Assembly: GCA_964640955.1 (NCBI GenBank)
Contig: CAZXJI010000033.1
Coordinates: forward strand, 1 to 26,551
Direction: 5' to 3'
Source: CAXXOK01 sp964640955
GTDB lineage: Bacteria; Bacillota; Clostridia; Christensenellales; Aristaeellaceae
DNA: 26,551 nucleotides
The position numbers were made by a program, and so were the translations under genes. The notes under the pieces are model-generated. The model did not search any database, was not told the origin of the DNA, and worked only from the letters and a program-made list of their open reading frames with translations. Of this stretch, positions 15,651-22,789 are shown one piece after another. The stretch's first letter is position 1. Each line of letters begins with the position of its first letter.

Positions 15651-16610
15651 ATGTCGTTAAAAAGCAACATTCTAACCGAATTGGAGGCGCACCGTTGCAC
15701 GGCGCTCTCCGGGCAGATGCTGGCGGAGCGTTTCGGCGTGTCCCGAAACGCGGTGTGGAAAGCCGTGTGCGCCCTGAAGGCCGAAGGCTACGCCATCGAT
15801 TCGGCCCCCAACCGCGGCTACCAGCTCTCCCCCGCCTGCGACCGTCTTTCGGCCGAGCGCATCGGCGTGCTGCTCGGCCGAAAGGACGTGCCCGTATACT
15901 GCTTCGACACCCTTACTTCCACCAACAACGAGGCCAAGCGCCGCCTGGCCGAGGGCGAAGCGGGCCCCTTCATCGTCGCCGGCGAGGAGCAGACGGCCGG
16001 ACGCGGGCGGCGGGGGCGCACGTTTTTCTCCCCCAAGGGCACGGGGCTGTACATGACGGTCGCGCTCCACGCCGGTAAAACCCACGAAGCCGTCGCGGGC
16101 GTCACGGCCTACGCCGCGGTGTGCGTGTCCGAAGCCATCCGGCATCTGGCGGGGCTGGAAACGCAGATCAAATGGGTCAACGACCTGTATCTGGATGGAA
16201 AAAAAGTGTGCGGCATCCTCACCGAGGCGGTGACCGATTATGAAAGCGGCGCGCTGGAATCGCTGCTGGTGGGGGTGGGCGTCAACCTGCGCCCCGCCGA
16301 GATGCCCTCGGCTCTCCACGACATCGCGGGGTTTTTGAACTGCGGCGCACCGATCAAAAACCAGCTTGCCGCCGCCGTCGCGGAGGGTTTGCTGCGCTTT
16401 CCCCCCGCCGATCGCGATTATCTGGACGTTTACCGTCAGCGCAGCATGACCCTGGGGCGGGCGGTGACGTGGGAACAGGACGGCCGGAGCGTGACCGGCC
16501 GCGCCGTGGCGCTGGGCGGGGACGGCGCGCTGATCGTACGGGACGAAAGCGGCGCGCGCCATACGCTGCGCGGCGGCGAGGTGCAGGTGCTGCCGGAAAC
16601 ACCCGCCTAA
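15651..16610 (+). CDS. birA: Biotin-protein ligase and biotin repressor BirA
   Basis: The 319-residue product is the two-function form of BirA. Residues 1-60 form a winged helix-turn-helix (LSGQMLAERFGVSRNAVWKAV) that binds biotin-gene operators. The ligase domain follows, with the biotinyl-AMP loop GRGRRGR (117-123), KWVNDLY (174-180) and the conserved DGKKVCGILTE after it. A small SH3-like C-terminal domain is at about 270-319. It attaches biotin to carboxylase carrier domains and, when bound to biotinyl-AMP, represses biotin uptake or synthesis genes. AGGAGG precedes ATG 15651; a longer frame from 15600 would start upstream of the promoter's -10 box. bioY in this same window has a candidate BirA site. 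birA is a single gene convergent with rsmI. Confidence 0.95.
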   Translation: MSLKSNILTELEAHRCTALSGQMLAERFGVSRNAVWKAVCALKAEGYAIDSAPNRGYQLSPACDRLSAERIGVLLGRKDVPVYCFDTLTSTNNEAKRRLAEGEAGPFIVAGEEQTAGRGRRGRTFFSPKGTGLYMTVALHAGKTHEAVAGVTAYAAVCVSEAIRHLAGLETQIKWVNDLYLDGKKVCGILTEAVTDYESGALESLLVGVGVNLRPAEMPSALHDIAGFLNCGAPIKNQLAAAVAEGLLRFPPADRDYLDVYRQRSMTLGRAVTWEQDGRSVTGRAVALGGDGALIVRDESGARHTLRGGEVQVLPETPA

Positions 16611-16628
16611 TACTGATTCAAACCATAG

Positions 16629-16680
16629 GGGACAGCAAAAGCGGAAAGAGCGTTCATGCTCTTTCCGCTTTTGCTGTCCC
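16629..16680. terminator. Bidirectional terminator between birA and rsmI
   Basis: A perfect 23-bp inverted repeat (16629-16651 with 16658-16680) has a 6-base loop GTTCAT. Its core GCGGAAAGAGC stem is flanked by AAAA on one side and TTTT on the other, so it can terminate transcription from both the birA and the rsmI side. It fills nearly the whole 77-bp gap between the convergent genes. Confidence 0.85.
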
Positions 16681-16687
16681 GTCGGTT

Positions 16688-17551
16688 CTATTCGTCCTCC
16701 GCCGGCCCGACCAGCGCCTTCACACGCAGGCTCGCGGCGTATACGGCGTTCTTGCGCTCCCCGGCCCGGATCAGCCCGTCCATGCTTTGCCGAAGCGAAA
16801 GCCCGTTCACGATCCCCTCGAACAGCCGCGCTTCCAGCGAAAGCGCGCAGGGCGGCGCGGGCGGTTCGACCGTATCTCGCCATTCCAGCACCAGGCAGTA
16901 TTCGCCTTTGTCGGCCTTGGGGTTGTTGCGCAAGGTTTCCAGCACGGCGCCGGCTTCCCCACGCACCGTCGATTCGAACTTCTTGGTCAGGTCGCAGGAG
17001 GCGCTCACGTACGTGTGCGGCAGCGTCTGCACGACCGCTTCCAGCAGCGCCTGCACCCGATGGGGCGACTCGTGCACGATCGCGATCTTGGAACGCCCCG
17101 CGATCTGTATAAGCTTTTCCCGCAGCTCGCCCTTCGCGCGGGGCAGGAAGCCGTAAAACGAAAACTCCTCGATGGGCAGGCCGCTCACGCTGAGCGCAGC
17201 GGCCATGGCCGTGGGCCCGGCCACCGCCAACACCGGGATGCCGTTTTTTACCGCCTCGGCCGTCAGCAGGCTCCCCGGATCGCTGATGCAGGGGGTGCCC
17301 GCGTCGGTGGTCAGCGCCACGTCGATGTCCTCCGCGAGCATCCGGCCCACGATCCACTCGGCCTTCGTTCGTTCGTTGTGCTCGTGGCAGCTGGTCAGCG
17401 GCGTGTGGATGTCGAAGGCGGACAGCAGCTTCTGTGTGACGCGGGTATCCTCCGCCGCGATGAGCGCGACGCTTTTGAGCGTCTCCACCGCGCGGGGGGA
17501 AAGGTCTCCCAGGTTCCCGATGGGGGTAGCGACCACGTAGAGCGTCGGCAC
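16688..17551 (-). CDS. rsmI: 16S rRNA (cytidine1402-2'-O)-methyltransferase
   Basis: The 287-residue product is RsmI, a tetrapyrrole methylase-fold enzyme that methylates the 2'-O of C1402 at the ribosomal P site. It starts with LYVVATPIGNLGDLS and has the binding loop TTDAGTPCISDPG (81-93), then GLPIEEFSFYGFLPRAKGE. The start codon is GTG at 17551, with AAAGGAGA eight bases upstream; an ATG at 17558 is in another frame. It lies 76 bp downstream of rsmH, whose product modifies the same base. It should be the last gene of the T-box-controlled valS run. Confidence 0.95.
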   Translation of the reverse strand: MPTLYVVATPIGNLGDLSPRAVETLKSVALIAAEDTRVTQKLLSAFDIHTPLTSCHEHNERTKAEWIVGRMLAEDIDVALTTDAGTPCISDPGSLLTAEAVKNGIPVLAVAGPTAMAAALSVSGLPIEEFSFYGFLPRAKGELREKLIQIAGRSKIAIVHESPHRVQALLEAVVQTLPHTYVSASCDLTKKFESTVRGEAGAVLETLRNNPKADKGEYCLVLEWRDTVEPPAPPCALSLEARLFEGIVNGLSLRQSMDGLIRAGERKNAVYAASLRVKALVGPAEDE

Positions 17552-17627
17552 GGGGCATTCTCCTTTCCCGGCGGCGTATCGGCAGGAATACGACGGTGTT
17601 ATGCTCAGGTCTCGACCGGATCGGCCC

Positions 17628-18569
17628 TCAGCGCTTTTCGAACACCCGCAGCTTCGCGCTTCGCGCGCGCGGGTTCGCCTCCGTTTCGGCCTTCGCGGGC
17701 GGCATGGCCCCGCCGCCGAGTACTTTCCCCTGCGACACCTTGCCGCAGGTGCACACGGGCGCCTTCGGGGGGCAGGTACAGGGGTTCTGCAGCCGGCGGA
17801 ACGTGTTTTTGACGATCCGGTCCTCCAGCGAGTGAAAGGTGATCACCAACAGCCGCCCGCCCGGTAAAAGCAGGTCGACCATATCGCAAAGCGACTGTTC
17901 CAGCGGGGCCAGCTCGTCGTTCACGGCGATGCGCACCGCCTGGAACGTGCGGCGGGCGGGGTGCCCGTCGTCCTTGCGGCGCACGGCTTTGGGAATGGCC
18001 GCGTCCACGACGGCCACCAGGTCGAGGGTCGTCCGGATCGGCTTTTCCCTTCGCTTTTCCGCGAAGATCTGCGCGATGCGCGCCGCCCACTTCTCCTCGC
18101 CGTATTCGGTCAGCACGCGGCGGAATTCCTCCGGCGTGACGCGTGCCAGATATTCCGCGGCCGTCTCGCCGGCCGTCGTATCCATGCGCATGTCCAGCGG
18201 CGCGTCCTCGTGGTAGCTGAAGCCCCGCTCGGCCGCGTCCAGCTGGTAGCTGCTCACGCCCAGGTCGGCCAGCGCGCCGTTCAGCGGCGGCGCGCCCGCC
18301 TCAGCAAGCAGCGCTTTGGCATCGTGGAAGTTACCCGCGATCGCGTGGAAGCCCGGAAAATCTTTCAGCCGCTCGCTCGCCGCGGCGATCGCAGCCGGGT
18401 CGCGGTCGATGCCGTAGAGCGTCGCGCCGTCCCCCGCGGCGCGCAGGATGCCCTCGCTGTGGCCGCCGCCGCCCAGCGTCGCGTCCAGATACGCGCCGCC
18501 CGCGCGGGGCCGCATCCATTCCATGACCTCGTCGAACAGCACCGGCTGATGGTGGAAAGCCTGCGGCAT
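17628..18569 (-). CDS. rsmH: 16S rRNA (cytosine1402-N4)-methyltransferase
   Basis: The 313-residue product is RsmH (MraW), which adds a methyl group to N4 of C1402 in 16S rRNA. The family start HQPVLFDEVMEWM (7-19) is followed by the S-adenosylmethionine loop DATLGGGGHSEGIL (29-42), and later ADLGVSSYQLD, the GFS segment and LLPGGRLLVITFHSLEDRIVK. A Cys-bearing insert (CTCPPKAPVCTCGK) near the C-terminus is common in Gram-positive homologues. AAAGGAG precedes the ATG. In most bacteria this gene begins the cell division (dcw) cluster with mraZ and ftsL; here neither is present and it lies between valS and rsmI. Confidence 0.96.
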   Translation of the reverse strand: MPQAFHHQPVLFDEVMEWMRPRAGGAYLDATLGGGGHSEGILRAAGDGATLYGIDRDPAAIAAASERLKDFPGFHAIAGNFHDAKALLAEAGAPPLNGALADLGVSSYQLDAAERGFSYHEDAPLDMRMDTTAGETAAEYLARVTPEEFRRVLTEYGEEKWAARIAQIFAEKRREKPIRTTLDLVAVVDAAIPKAVRRKDDGHPARRTFQAVRIAVNDELAPLEQSLCDMVDLLLPGGRLLVITFHSLEDRIVKNTFRRLQNPCTCPPKAPVCTCGKVSQGKVLGGGAMPPAKAETEANPRARSAKLRVFEKR

Positions 18570-18632
18570 GGGGCGCTCCTTTCGGGGGCGGGCGTCGGAA
18601 AAACCGACCCCGGTTGATACGGTTCGTTTGCC

Positions 18633-21287
18633 TTACGCGTCGGCTTTCAGCTCGTCGATGCGCCGCGCGAGCGACGAAAGCATGCTCTCGTTGGTGGCGA
18701 GCTTTTCCTTTTCCTGCTCGACCAGCGCGGCGGGCGCCTTGCCGGTAAAGCCGGGGTTGCCAAGCCTTGTTTTGGCGCGGCCGATCTCGGCCGCGAGGCG
18801 CTCGTGTTCCTTCCCGAGGCGGGCGATCTCCTTGTCGATGTCCACCAGGTCGCCCAGCGGGATGCGAATCTCCGCGGGCGCGCACACGGCGGAAACGGTG
18901 CGGGGCGCGCCGGGCAGGCCCTTCGGGCGCACGCTCACCTCGCTTGCGCCCGCCAGCCTCTGCAGGTACGGCTCGGCCAGCGCGAGGGTGTCCTCCCAGC
19001 CGGGCTCGCAAAGCAGGGTCACGTGCGTGCGGCGGTTGGCCGCCACCTTCAGCTCGGCGCGGAGGTTACGGATGGCGCGGATGATCTCCATCAGCCCTTC
19101 CATGCGGCGCTCCTCCTCCTCGAACAGCAGGGATTCGTCCACCTCCGGCCATTTAGCGAGAATCAGCATGCCCTCCGTTTCGGGCAGGTGCTGGTACACT
19201 TCCTCGGTCAAAAACGGCATGAACGGGTGCAAAAGCTTGAGCAGCGTGGAAAGCACCGTGTAGAGCACCGCGCGCACGTTGCGCTTCTGCGCCTCGTCGT
19301 CCCCCGTCAGGCGGCCCTTGGAAAGCTCGATGTACCAGTCGCAGAACTCGCTCCACGTGAAGTCGTAAATCTTGTTGGCGGACAGGCCGAAGTCCCCGTC
19401 CTCCATGTGGGCGCTCACCTCGGCCACGGCCTTCTGCAGCCGGGAGAGAATCCACTGGTCCGGCAGCGTCAACGCGTCCGGGTCGATCGTCTCGCGGGTT
19501 TGCATGTTCATCAGCACGAAGCGGCTGGCGTTCCACACCTTGTTGGCGAAGTTGCGGGCCGCCTCCACCTTTTCGGTGGAGAAACGGGTGTCGTTGCCGG
19601 GGCTGATGCCCATCGCCAGCGAGAAGCGCAGGGCGTCCGCCCCGTACTGGTCGATGACCTCCAGCGGATCCACGCCGTTGCCGAGGCTTTTGGACATCTT
19701 GCGCCCCTGCGCGTCGCGCACCAGGCCGTGGATGAGCACCGTGTCGAACGGGGTCTGCCCCATCTGCTCCACGCCGCTGAAGATCATGCGGGCCACCCAG
19801 AAAAAAATGATGTCGTACCCCGTCACCAGCATGCTGGTGGGGTAAAAATACTTGAGGTCTTCCGTCTCCTCCGGCCAGCCGAGGGTGCTGAAGGGCCAAA
19901 GCGCCGAGGAAAACCAGGTGTCCAGCACGTCCTCATCCTGGCGCAGGTGGCTGCCGCCGCACTTGGGGCAGGTTTCCGGCGTCGTTTTCGCCACGATGGT
20001 TTCGCCGCAGTCGTCGCAGTACCACGCGGGAATGCGGTGCCCCCACCACAGCTGGCGGCTGATGCACCAGTCGCGGATGTTCTCCATCCAGTTGTAATAG
20101 ATTTTGGCGAACCGCTCGGGGATGAACTTCGTCTCCCCGCTGCGCACCACGTCGATGGCGGGGCGGGCCAGCGGCTCCATTTTCACAAACCATTGCAGGC
20201 TGGTCACGGGATCCACGGTGGTGTGGCAACGGTAGCAGGTGCCCACATTGTGGGTGTAGTCCTCCACTTTGACCAGGTAGCCGCCCGCCTCCAGATCCTT
20301 CACGATCGCCTTGCGGCACTCGGTCTCCGGCATGCCCTCGTACTTCCCGGCATACTGGTTCATGGTGCCGTCGTCGTTGGTCACGCGCAGGATGGGCAGG
20401 TCGTGGCGCATGGCCACCTCGAAGTCGTTAGGGTCGTGGGCGGGGGTGATCTTCACCGCGCCGGTGCCGAACTCCATATCCACGTAATCGTCCGCCACCA
20501 CGGGAATCGCCTTGTTCACGATGGGCAGAATCACCGTTTGGCCTACGAGCGCCGTGTAGCGCCCGTCCTTCGGGTTCACGGCCACGGCGGTATCGCCCAG
20601 CATCGTTTCCGGGCGGGTGGTGGCCACGGTCACGCCGGGGCCGCCGTTTGCGCCGGGGTAATGCACGTGCCACAGGTGGCTGTGCTGCTCCTCGTACTCC
20701 ACCTCCGCGTCGGACAGCGCGGTGCGGCACACGGGGCACCAGTTGATGATGCGGTTGCCGCGGTAGATGAGTCCCTTCTCGTAGAGGTTCACGAACACCT
20801 CGCGCACGGCGCGGCTGCAGCCCTCGTCCATGGTAAAGCGCTCGCGCTCCCAGTCGCAGCTGGCGCCCAGGCGGCGCTGCTGGCGGTTGATGCGGCCGCC
20901 GTACTCCTCTTTCCATTTCCACGCGCGCCGGAGGAACTCCTCGCGGCCCACCTGTTCCTTGGTGAGGCCCTCTTTTTTCATCTGTTCGACGATCTTCACC
21001 TCCGTGGCGATGGAGGCGTGATCGGTGCCCGGCAGCCACAGGGTGGGGTCGCCCTTCATGCGGTGGTAGCGGATGGGCGCGTCCTGCAAAAGGCAATCCA
21101 TGGCGTGGCCCATGTGCAATTGCCCCGTGATGTTGGGCGGCGGCATGACGATGGTGTAGGGCTTCCTGCCCGGTTCGCGGCGCACGCGGAACGCGCCGGA
21201 CTCCTCCCACATTTTGTACAGCCTGCCCTCGATCTCCTGCGGGCTGTACACTTTATCCATTTCGAATTCCCGTTTCGTTTCGCTCAT
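18633..21287 (-). CDS. valS: Valine-tRNA ligase
   Basis: The 884-residue product is full-length valyl-tRNA synthetase. The class I motifs are PPNITGQLHMGH (50-61, HIGH equivalent HMGH at 58-61) and KMSKS at 530-534. Between them lies the editing domain (about 190-350), including TTRPETMLGDTAVAVNP and the FGTGAVKITPAHDPNDFEV segment. WCISRQLWWGHRIPAWYC is typical. The C-terminal coiled coil (about 815-884, beginning near GDLVDIDKEIARL) is the ValS tRNA-binding arm. ATG 21287 has AAAGGG nine bases upstream. It starts 16 bp after a small membrane protein gene, and a valine T-box upstream of both makes expression rise when uncharged tRNA-Val builds up. Confidence 0.97.
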   Translation of the reverse strand: MSETKREFEMDKVYSPQEIEGRLYKMWEESGAFRVRREPGRKPYTIVMPPPNITGQLHMGHAMDCLLQDAPIRYHRMKGDPTLWLPGTDHASIATEVKIVEQMKKEGLTKEQVGREEFLRRAWKWKEEYGGRINRQQRRLGASCDWERERFTMDEGCSRAVREVFVNLYEKGLIYRGNRIINWCPVCRTALSDAEVEYEEQHSHLWHVHYPGANGGPGVTVATTRPETMLGDTAVAVNPKDGRYTALVGQTVILPIVNKAIPVVADDYVDMEFGTGAVKITPAHDPNDFEVAMRHDLPILRVTNDDGTMNQYAGKYEGMPETECRKAIVKDLEAGGYLVKVEDYTHNVGTCYRCHTTVDPVTSLQWFVKMEPLARPAIDVVRSGETKFIPERFAKIYYNWMENIRDWCISRQLWWGHRIPAWYCDDCGETIVAKTTPETCPKCGGSHLRQDEDVLDTWFSSALWPFSTLGWPEETEDLKYFYPTSMLVTGYDIIFFWVARMIFSGVEQMGQTPFDTVLIHGLVRDAQGRKMSKSLGNGVDPLEVIDQYGADALRFSLAMGISPGNDTRFSTEKVEAARNFANKVWNASRFVLMNMQTRETIDPDALTLPDQWILSRLQKAVAEVSAHMEDGDFGLSANKIYDFTWSEFCDWYIELSKGRLTGDDEAQKRNVRAVLYTVLSTLLKLLHPFMPFLTEEVYQHLPETEGMLILAKWPEVDESLLFEEEERRMEGLMEIIRAIRNLRAELKVAANRRTHVTLLCEPGWEDTLALAEPYLQRLAGASEVSVRPKGLPGAPRTVSAVCAPAEIRIPLGDLVDIDKEIARLGKEHERLAAEIGRAKTRLGNPGFTGKAPAALVEQEKEKLATNESMLSSLARRIDELKADA

Positions 21288-21303
21288 ATCCGTTCGCCCT
21301 TTC

Positions 21304-21516
21304 CTACAGATTGGGGATGAAATCCATCAAGATCAGCGCGCCCGCGATCGCCATCACGAGGCCCGCGACCTTCAGGGGCGTAACCGCCCGCTCGCCTCCC
21401 CGCTTGAACAACCGACGGCTCAGCCCGGGCGCGGCGAAGCACAGCGCCGCGCCGATCACCAGCAGCGCGGCACCCGGCACGCTCAGCCTGGAAAGCACCC
21501 CCTGCCAGTAATCCAT
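21304..21516 (-). CDS. Small two-helix membrane protein of unknown function
   Basis: The 70-residue product has two hydrophobic segments (about 13-30 and 48-66) separated by a short basic stretch (SRRLFKRGGERAV). This suggests a hairpin in the membrane. No family is recognised. GGAGG lies about ten bases before ATG 21516; a GTG at 21522 is an alternative start. It is the first gene after the valine T-box and is 16 bp upstream of valS, so it should share valine-tRNA control. The length, composition and position make it likely to be real, but it has no supporting motif. Confidence 0.65.
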   Translation of the reverse strand: MDYWQGVLSRLSVPGAALLVIGAALCFAAPGLSRRLFKRGGERAVTPLKVAGLVMAIAGALILMDFIPNL

Positions 21517-21534
21517 CTTCACCGGGCCTCCCGC

Positions 21535-21790
21535 ATCAAAAATAAGAAAAAGCCGCCTCGTCCGAAGGACGGAGCAGCTCCGTGGTACCACCTTGCTTCA
21601 CGGCGGCCTGCGCCGCCGCCTCGCCTGCGCTGTATCGGGCGCGACCGGCGCGGCTAACGCGCGGGCACAAGCCCTTTGCGCTTCACCGCACGCCTTCCCG
21701 GGCGACCTTCCGCGGGTTTCTTTCCCTTGAACGGCCTTTCAGCCGGCGAGCCGTTCTCTCTGGCGGGCGAAACCGCGTACTCCTCCCGAT
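21535..21790 (-). promoter_or_regulatory. Valine T-box riboswitch (specifier GUC)
   Basis: The minus strand holds all main T-box parts. Stem I opens with CGGG (21788-21785), closed by CCCG (21702-21699), and has the AGTA turn (21781-21778), AGAGAG and GCTGAAA in its distal part. The specifier region GGAAGGTCG places the codon GTC at 21706-21704, aligned as in the well-known glyQS leader one base after GAA. The antiterminator T-box sequence AAGGTGGTACCACGG is at 21593-21579; its TGGT bulge would pair with the ACCA end of tRNA, matching discriminator A of tRNA-Val. A terminator stem (about 21577-21552) ends in TTTTTCTTATTTTT. It controls the 70-residue protein, valS and probably rsmH and rsmI. 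No clear promoter was seen between it and rpmF, so the leader may be entered from the rpmF transcript. Confidence 0.92.
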
Positions 21791-21835
21791 CCTCAGGCGA
21801 GTGCTTTTCGGAAAGCGGAGCCTTCGCTTTTACGC

Positions 21836-22045
21836 TCAGGCGTTCTCTTTCTTCTTCTTTTCCTTATCCTCGGTCATGTCGATGACCTGCTTGCCGTTGT
21901 AATAACCGCAGTGCTTGCACACGCGGTGGGCCAGCTTCTTCTGGTGGCACTGCGGGCATTCCACGATGCCGGGCAGGCTCAGCTTCCAGTGGGCGCGACG
22001 GCTGCGGCCGCGGGCGCGCGAAACTTTTCCTTTCGGAAGAGCCAT
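21836..22045 (-). CDS. rpmF: 50S ribosomal protein L32
   Basis: The 69-residue product is L32 of the zinc-binding type. It starts MALPKGKVSRARGRSRRAHWK, has CPQCH and CKHCGYYNGK (two CxxC pairs binding zinc), and ends in a lysine- and glutamate-rich tail. GGGAGG is well placed before ATG 22045. It follows the DUF177 gene, the usual partner, after 133 bp that contain a palindromic repeat. It is immediately followed by the valine T-box leader. Confidence 0.97.
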   Translation of the reverse strand: MALPKGKVSRARGRSRRAHWKLSLPGIVECPQCHQKKLAHRVCKHCGYYNGKQVIDMTEDKEKKKKENA

Positions 22046-22064
22046 GATCTACACCTCCCTCTTC

Positions 22065-22110
22065 GCTTGCCTTTCGCAAGCTCGGTGGCTGGTCGGCCTT
22101 GCCGACCTCC
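22065..22110. repeat. Short palindromic repeat, copy 1
   Basis: This segment has two hairpins: GCTTGC-CTTTC-GCAAGC (22065-22081) and GGTCGGC-CTT-GCCGACC (22092-22108), joined by TCGGTGG. It resembles copy 2 at 22157-22200 with the same order of parts. It lies in the DUF177-rpmF gap and does not code for protein. Confidence 0.65.
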
Positions 22111-22156
22111 GCTTTCGGCCGCCCCGCGCCTTCGACGCGTCGCGGCTACGTCACCG

Positions 22157-22200
22157 GCCTGTTCCGCAGGCTCGGTGGTCAGTCGGCCTTGCCGGCCTCT
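22157..22200. repeat. Short palindromic repeat, copy 2, overlapping the DUF177 stop
   Basis: It matches copy 1 at 29 of 35 positions in the shared core (22166-22200 with 22076-22110; 90-bp period). The first hairpin is GCCTG-TTCCG-CAGGC (22157-22171), the second GTCGGC-CTT-GCCGGC. The copy spans the stop codon of the DUF177 gene and encodes its final residues EAGKAD. Confidence 0.65.
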
Positions 22201-22694
22201 TCATCCAGCAGGCCCTGCAGCGCTTCGAAAGGATGCCTCACAGGCGTTTCCTCCCGGTCAGAGCCCTCGGGATGCTGCTTACGGAATGCACGGTACGCCT
22301 CGCTCCCCTCGCAGCCTTCCCTGCACACGAAGCGCATGGGCAGGTTGAGCATGACGAGCGTCAGCGTCATCCGGGCCAGGGGTACCTTGCCGTCCTCATA
22401 GGCGAAAGCCTCGTCCTCCAGTTCGTTGACGCCCTTTCGGAACATCTCGTCGAACGGGATGGTCAGCGGAACGCGGGCCGGCTGCACGCACAGGGCGCAC
22501 GTTGCGTGCGCCGTGGTTTCTAGCTCGCCGTACAGCCGCACGTCGCCCTCCAGAGCGCTGAAGCGTCCCCGAAGCGCGACCGTGTCGAAGGTAACCGTTT
22601 CCCCGTTCACATCCTGAGGCGGCACCGCTTCGCTGGCCTCGAACGGAAATTCCGTTCCGGGCGACAGCAGCGCCCGGGTGACATCCAGCTCCAT
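22179..22694 (-). CDS. DUF177 (YceD/YlbN family) protein
   Basis: The 171-residue product is a DUF177 member, the small protein usually encoded just before rpmF and linked to 23S rRNA and large-subunit maturation in other organisms. It has two Cys pairs, CALC (66-69) and CREGC (124-128), which may bind zinc together, and the family's acidic stretch NELEDEAF in the middle. ATG 22694 has GAGGAGG at good spacing. A consensus promoter lies just upstream and should drive this gene and rpmF. Its last codons lie inside a palindromic repeat, so the C-terminal end has probably been altered by that element. Confidence 0.9.
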   Translation of the reverse strand: MELDVTRALLSPGTEFPFEASEAVPPQDVNGETVTFDTVALRGRFSALEGDVRLYGELETTAHATCALCVQPARVPLTIPFDEMFRKGVNELEDEAFAYEDGKVPLARMTLTLVMLNLPMRFVCREGCEGSEAYRAFRKQHPEGSDREETPVRHPFEALQGLLDEEAGKAD

Positions 22695-22723
22695 AGCGCC
22701 CTCCTCGCAATGTGACAGACTGT

Positions 22724-22752
22724 ATTATATGCCTAGTGCGCCCGCTTGTCAA
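22724..22752 (-). promoter_or_regulatory. Consensus promoter of the DUF177-rpmF unit
   Basis: The minus strand reads TTGACA (22747-22752), a 17-base spacer and TATAAT (22724-22729). Both boxes are perfect, making this the strongest promoter in the window, as expected for a ribosomal protein gene. Confidence 0.9.
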
Positions 22753-22789
22753 ATCAAATTTTGCCGCGTGCGCGGGCCTGTTTCCCCCG

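Noticed and set aside
15672..17558. A 628-codon minus-strand frame across rsmI and birA
   Set aside because: It overlaps two well-supported genes and crosses the terminator hairpin between them; its composition is that of an out-of-frame translation.
18804..21320. An 838-codon open frame antisense to valS
   Set aside because: It mirrors valS exactly, has no recognisable domain and is rich in His, Val, Ala and Arg as expected for the complement of a G+C-rich gene. ValS itself has all catalytic motifs.
21704..21708. Reading the T-box specifier as GGT (glycine) instead of GTC
   Set aside because: Aligning the region with the glyQS leader places the codon one base later, giving GTC, and the downstream gene is valS.
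21836..21910. A promoter for the T-box leader inside rpmF
   Set aside because: No -35/-10 pair with acceptable spacing was found on the minus strand there.
22753..22789. A terminator after ackA
   Set aside because: Only a 4 to 5 bp stem with a very small loop and a poor tail (AAAATTTG) can be drawn.
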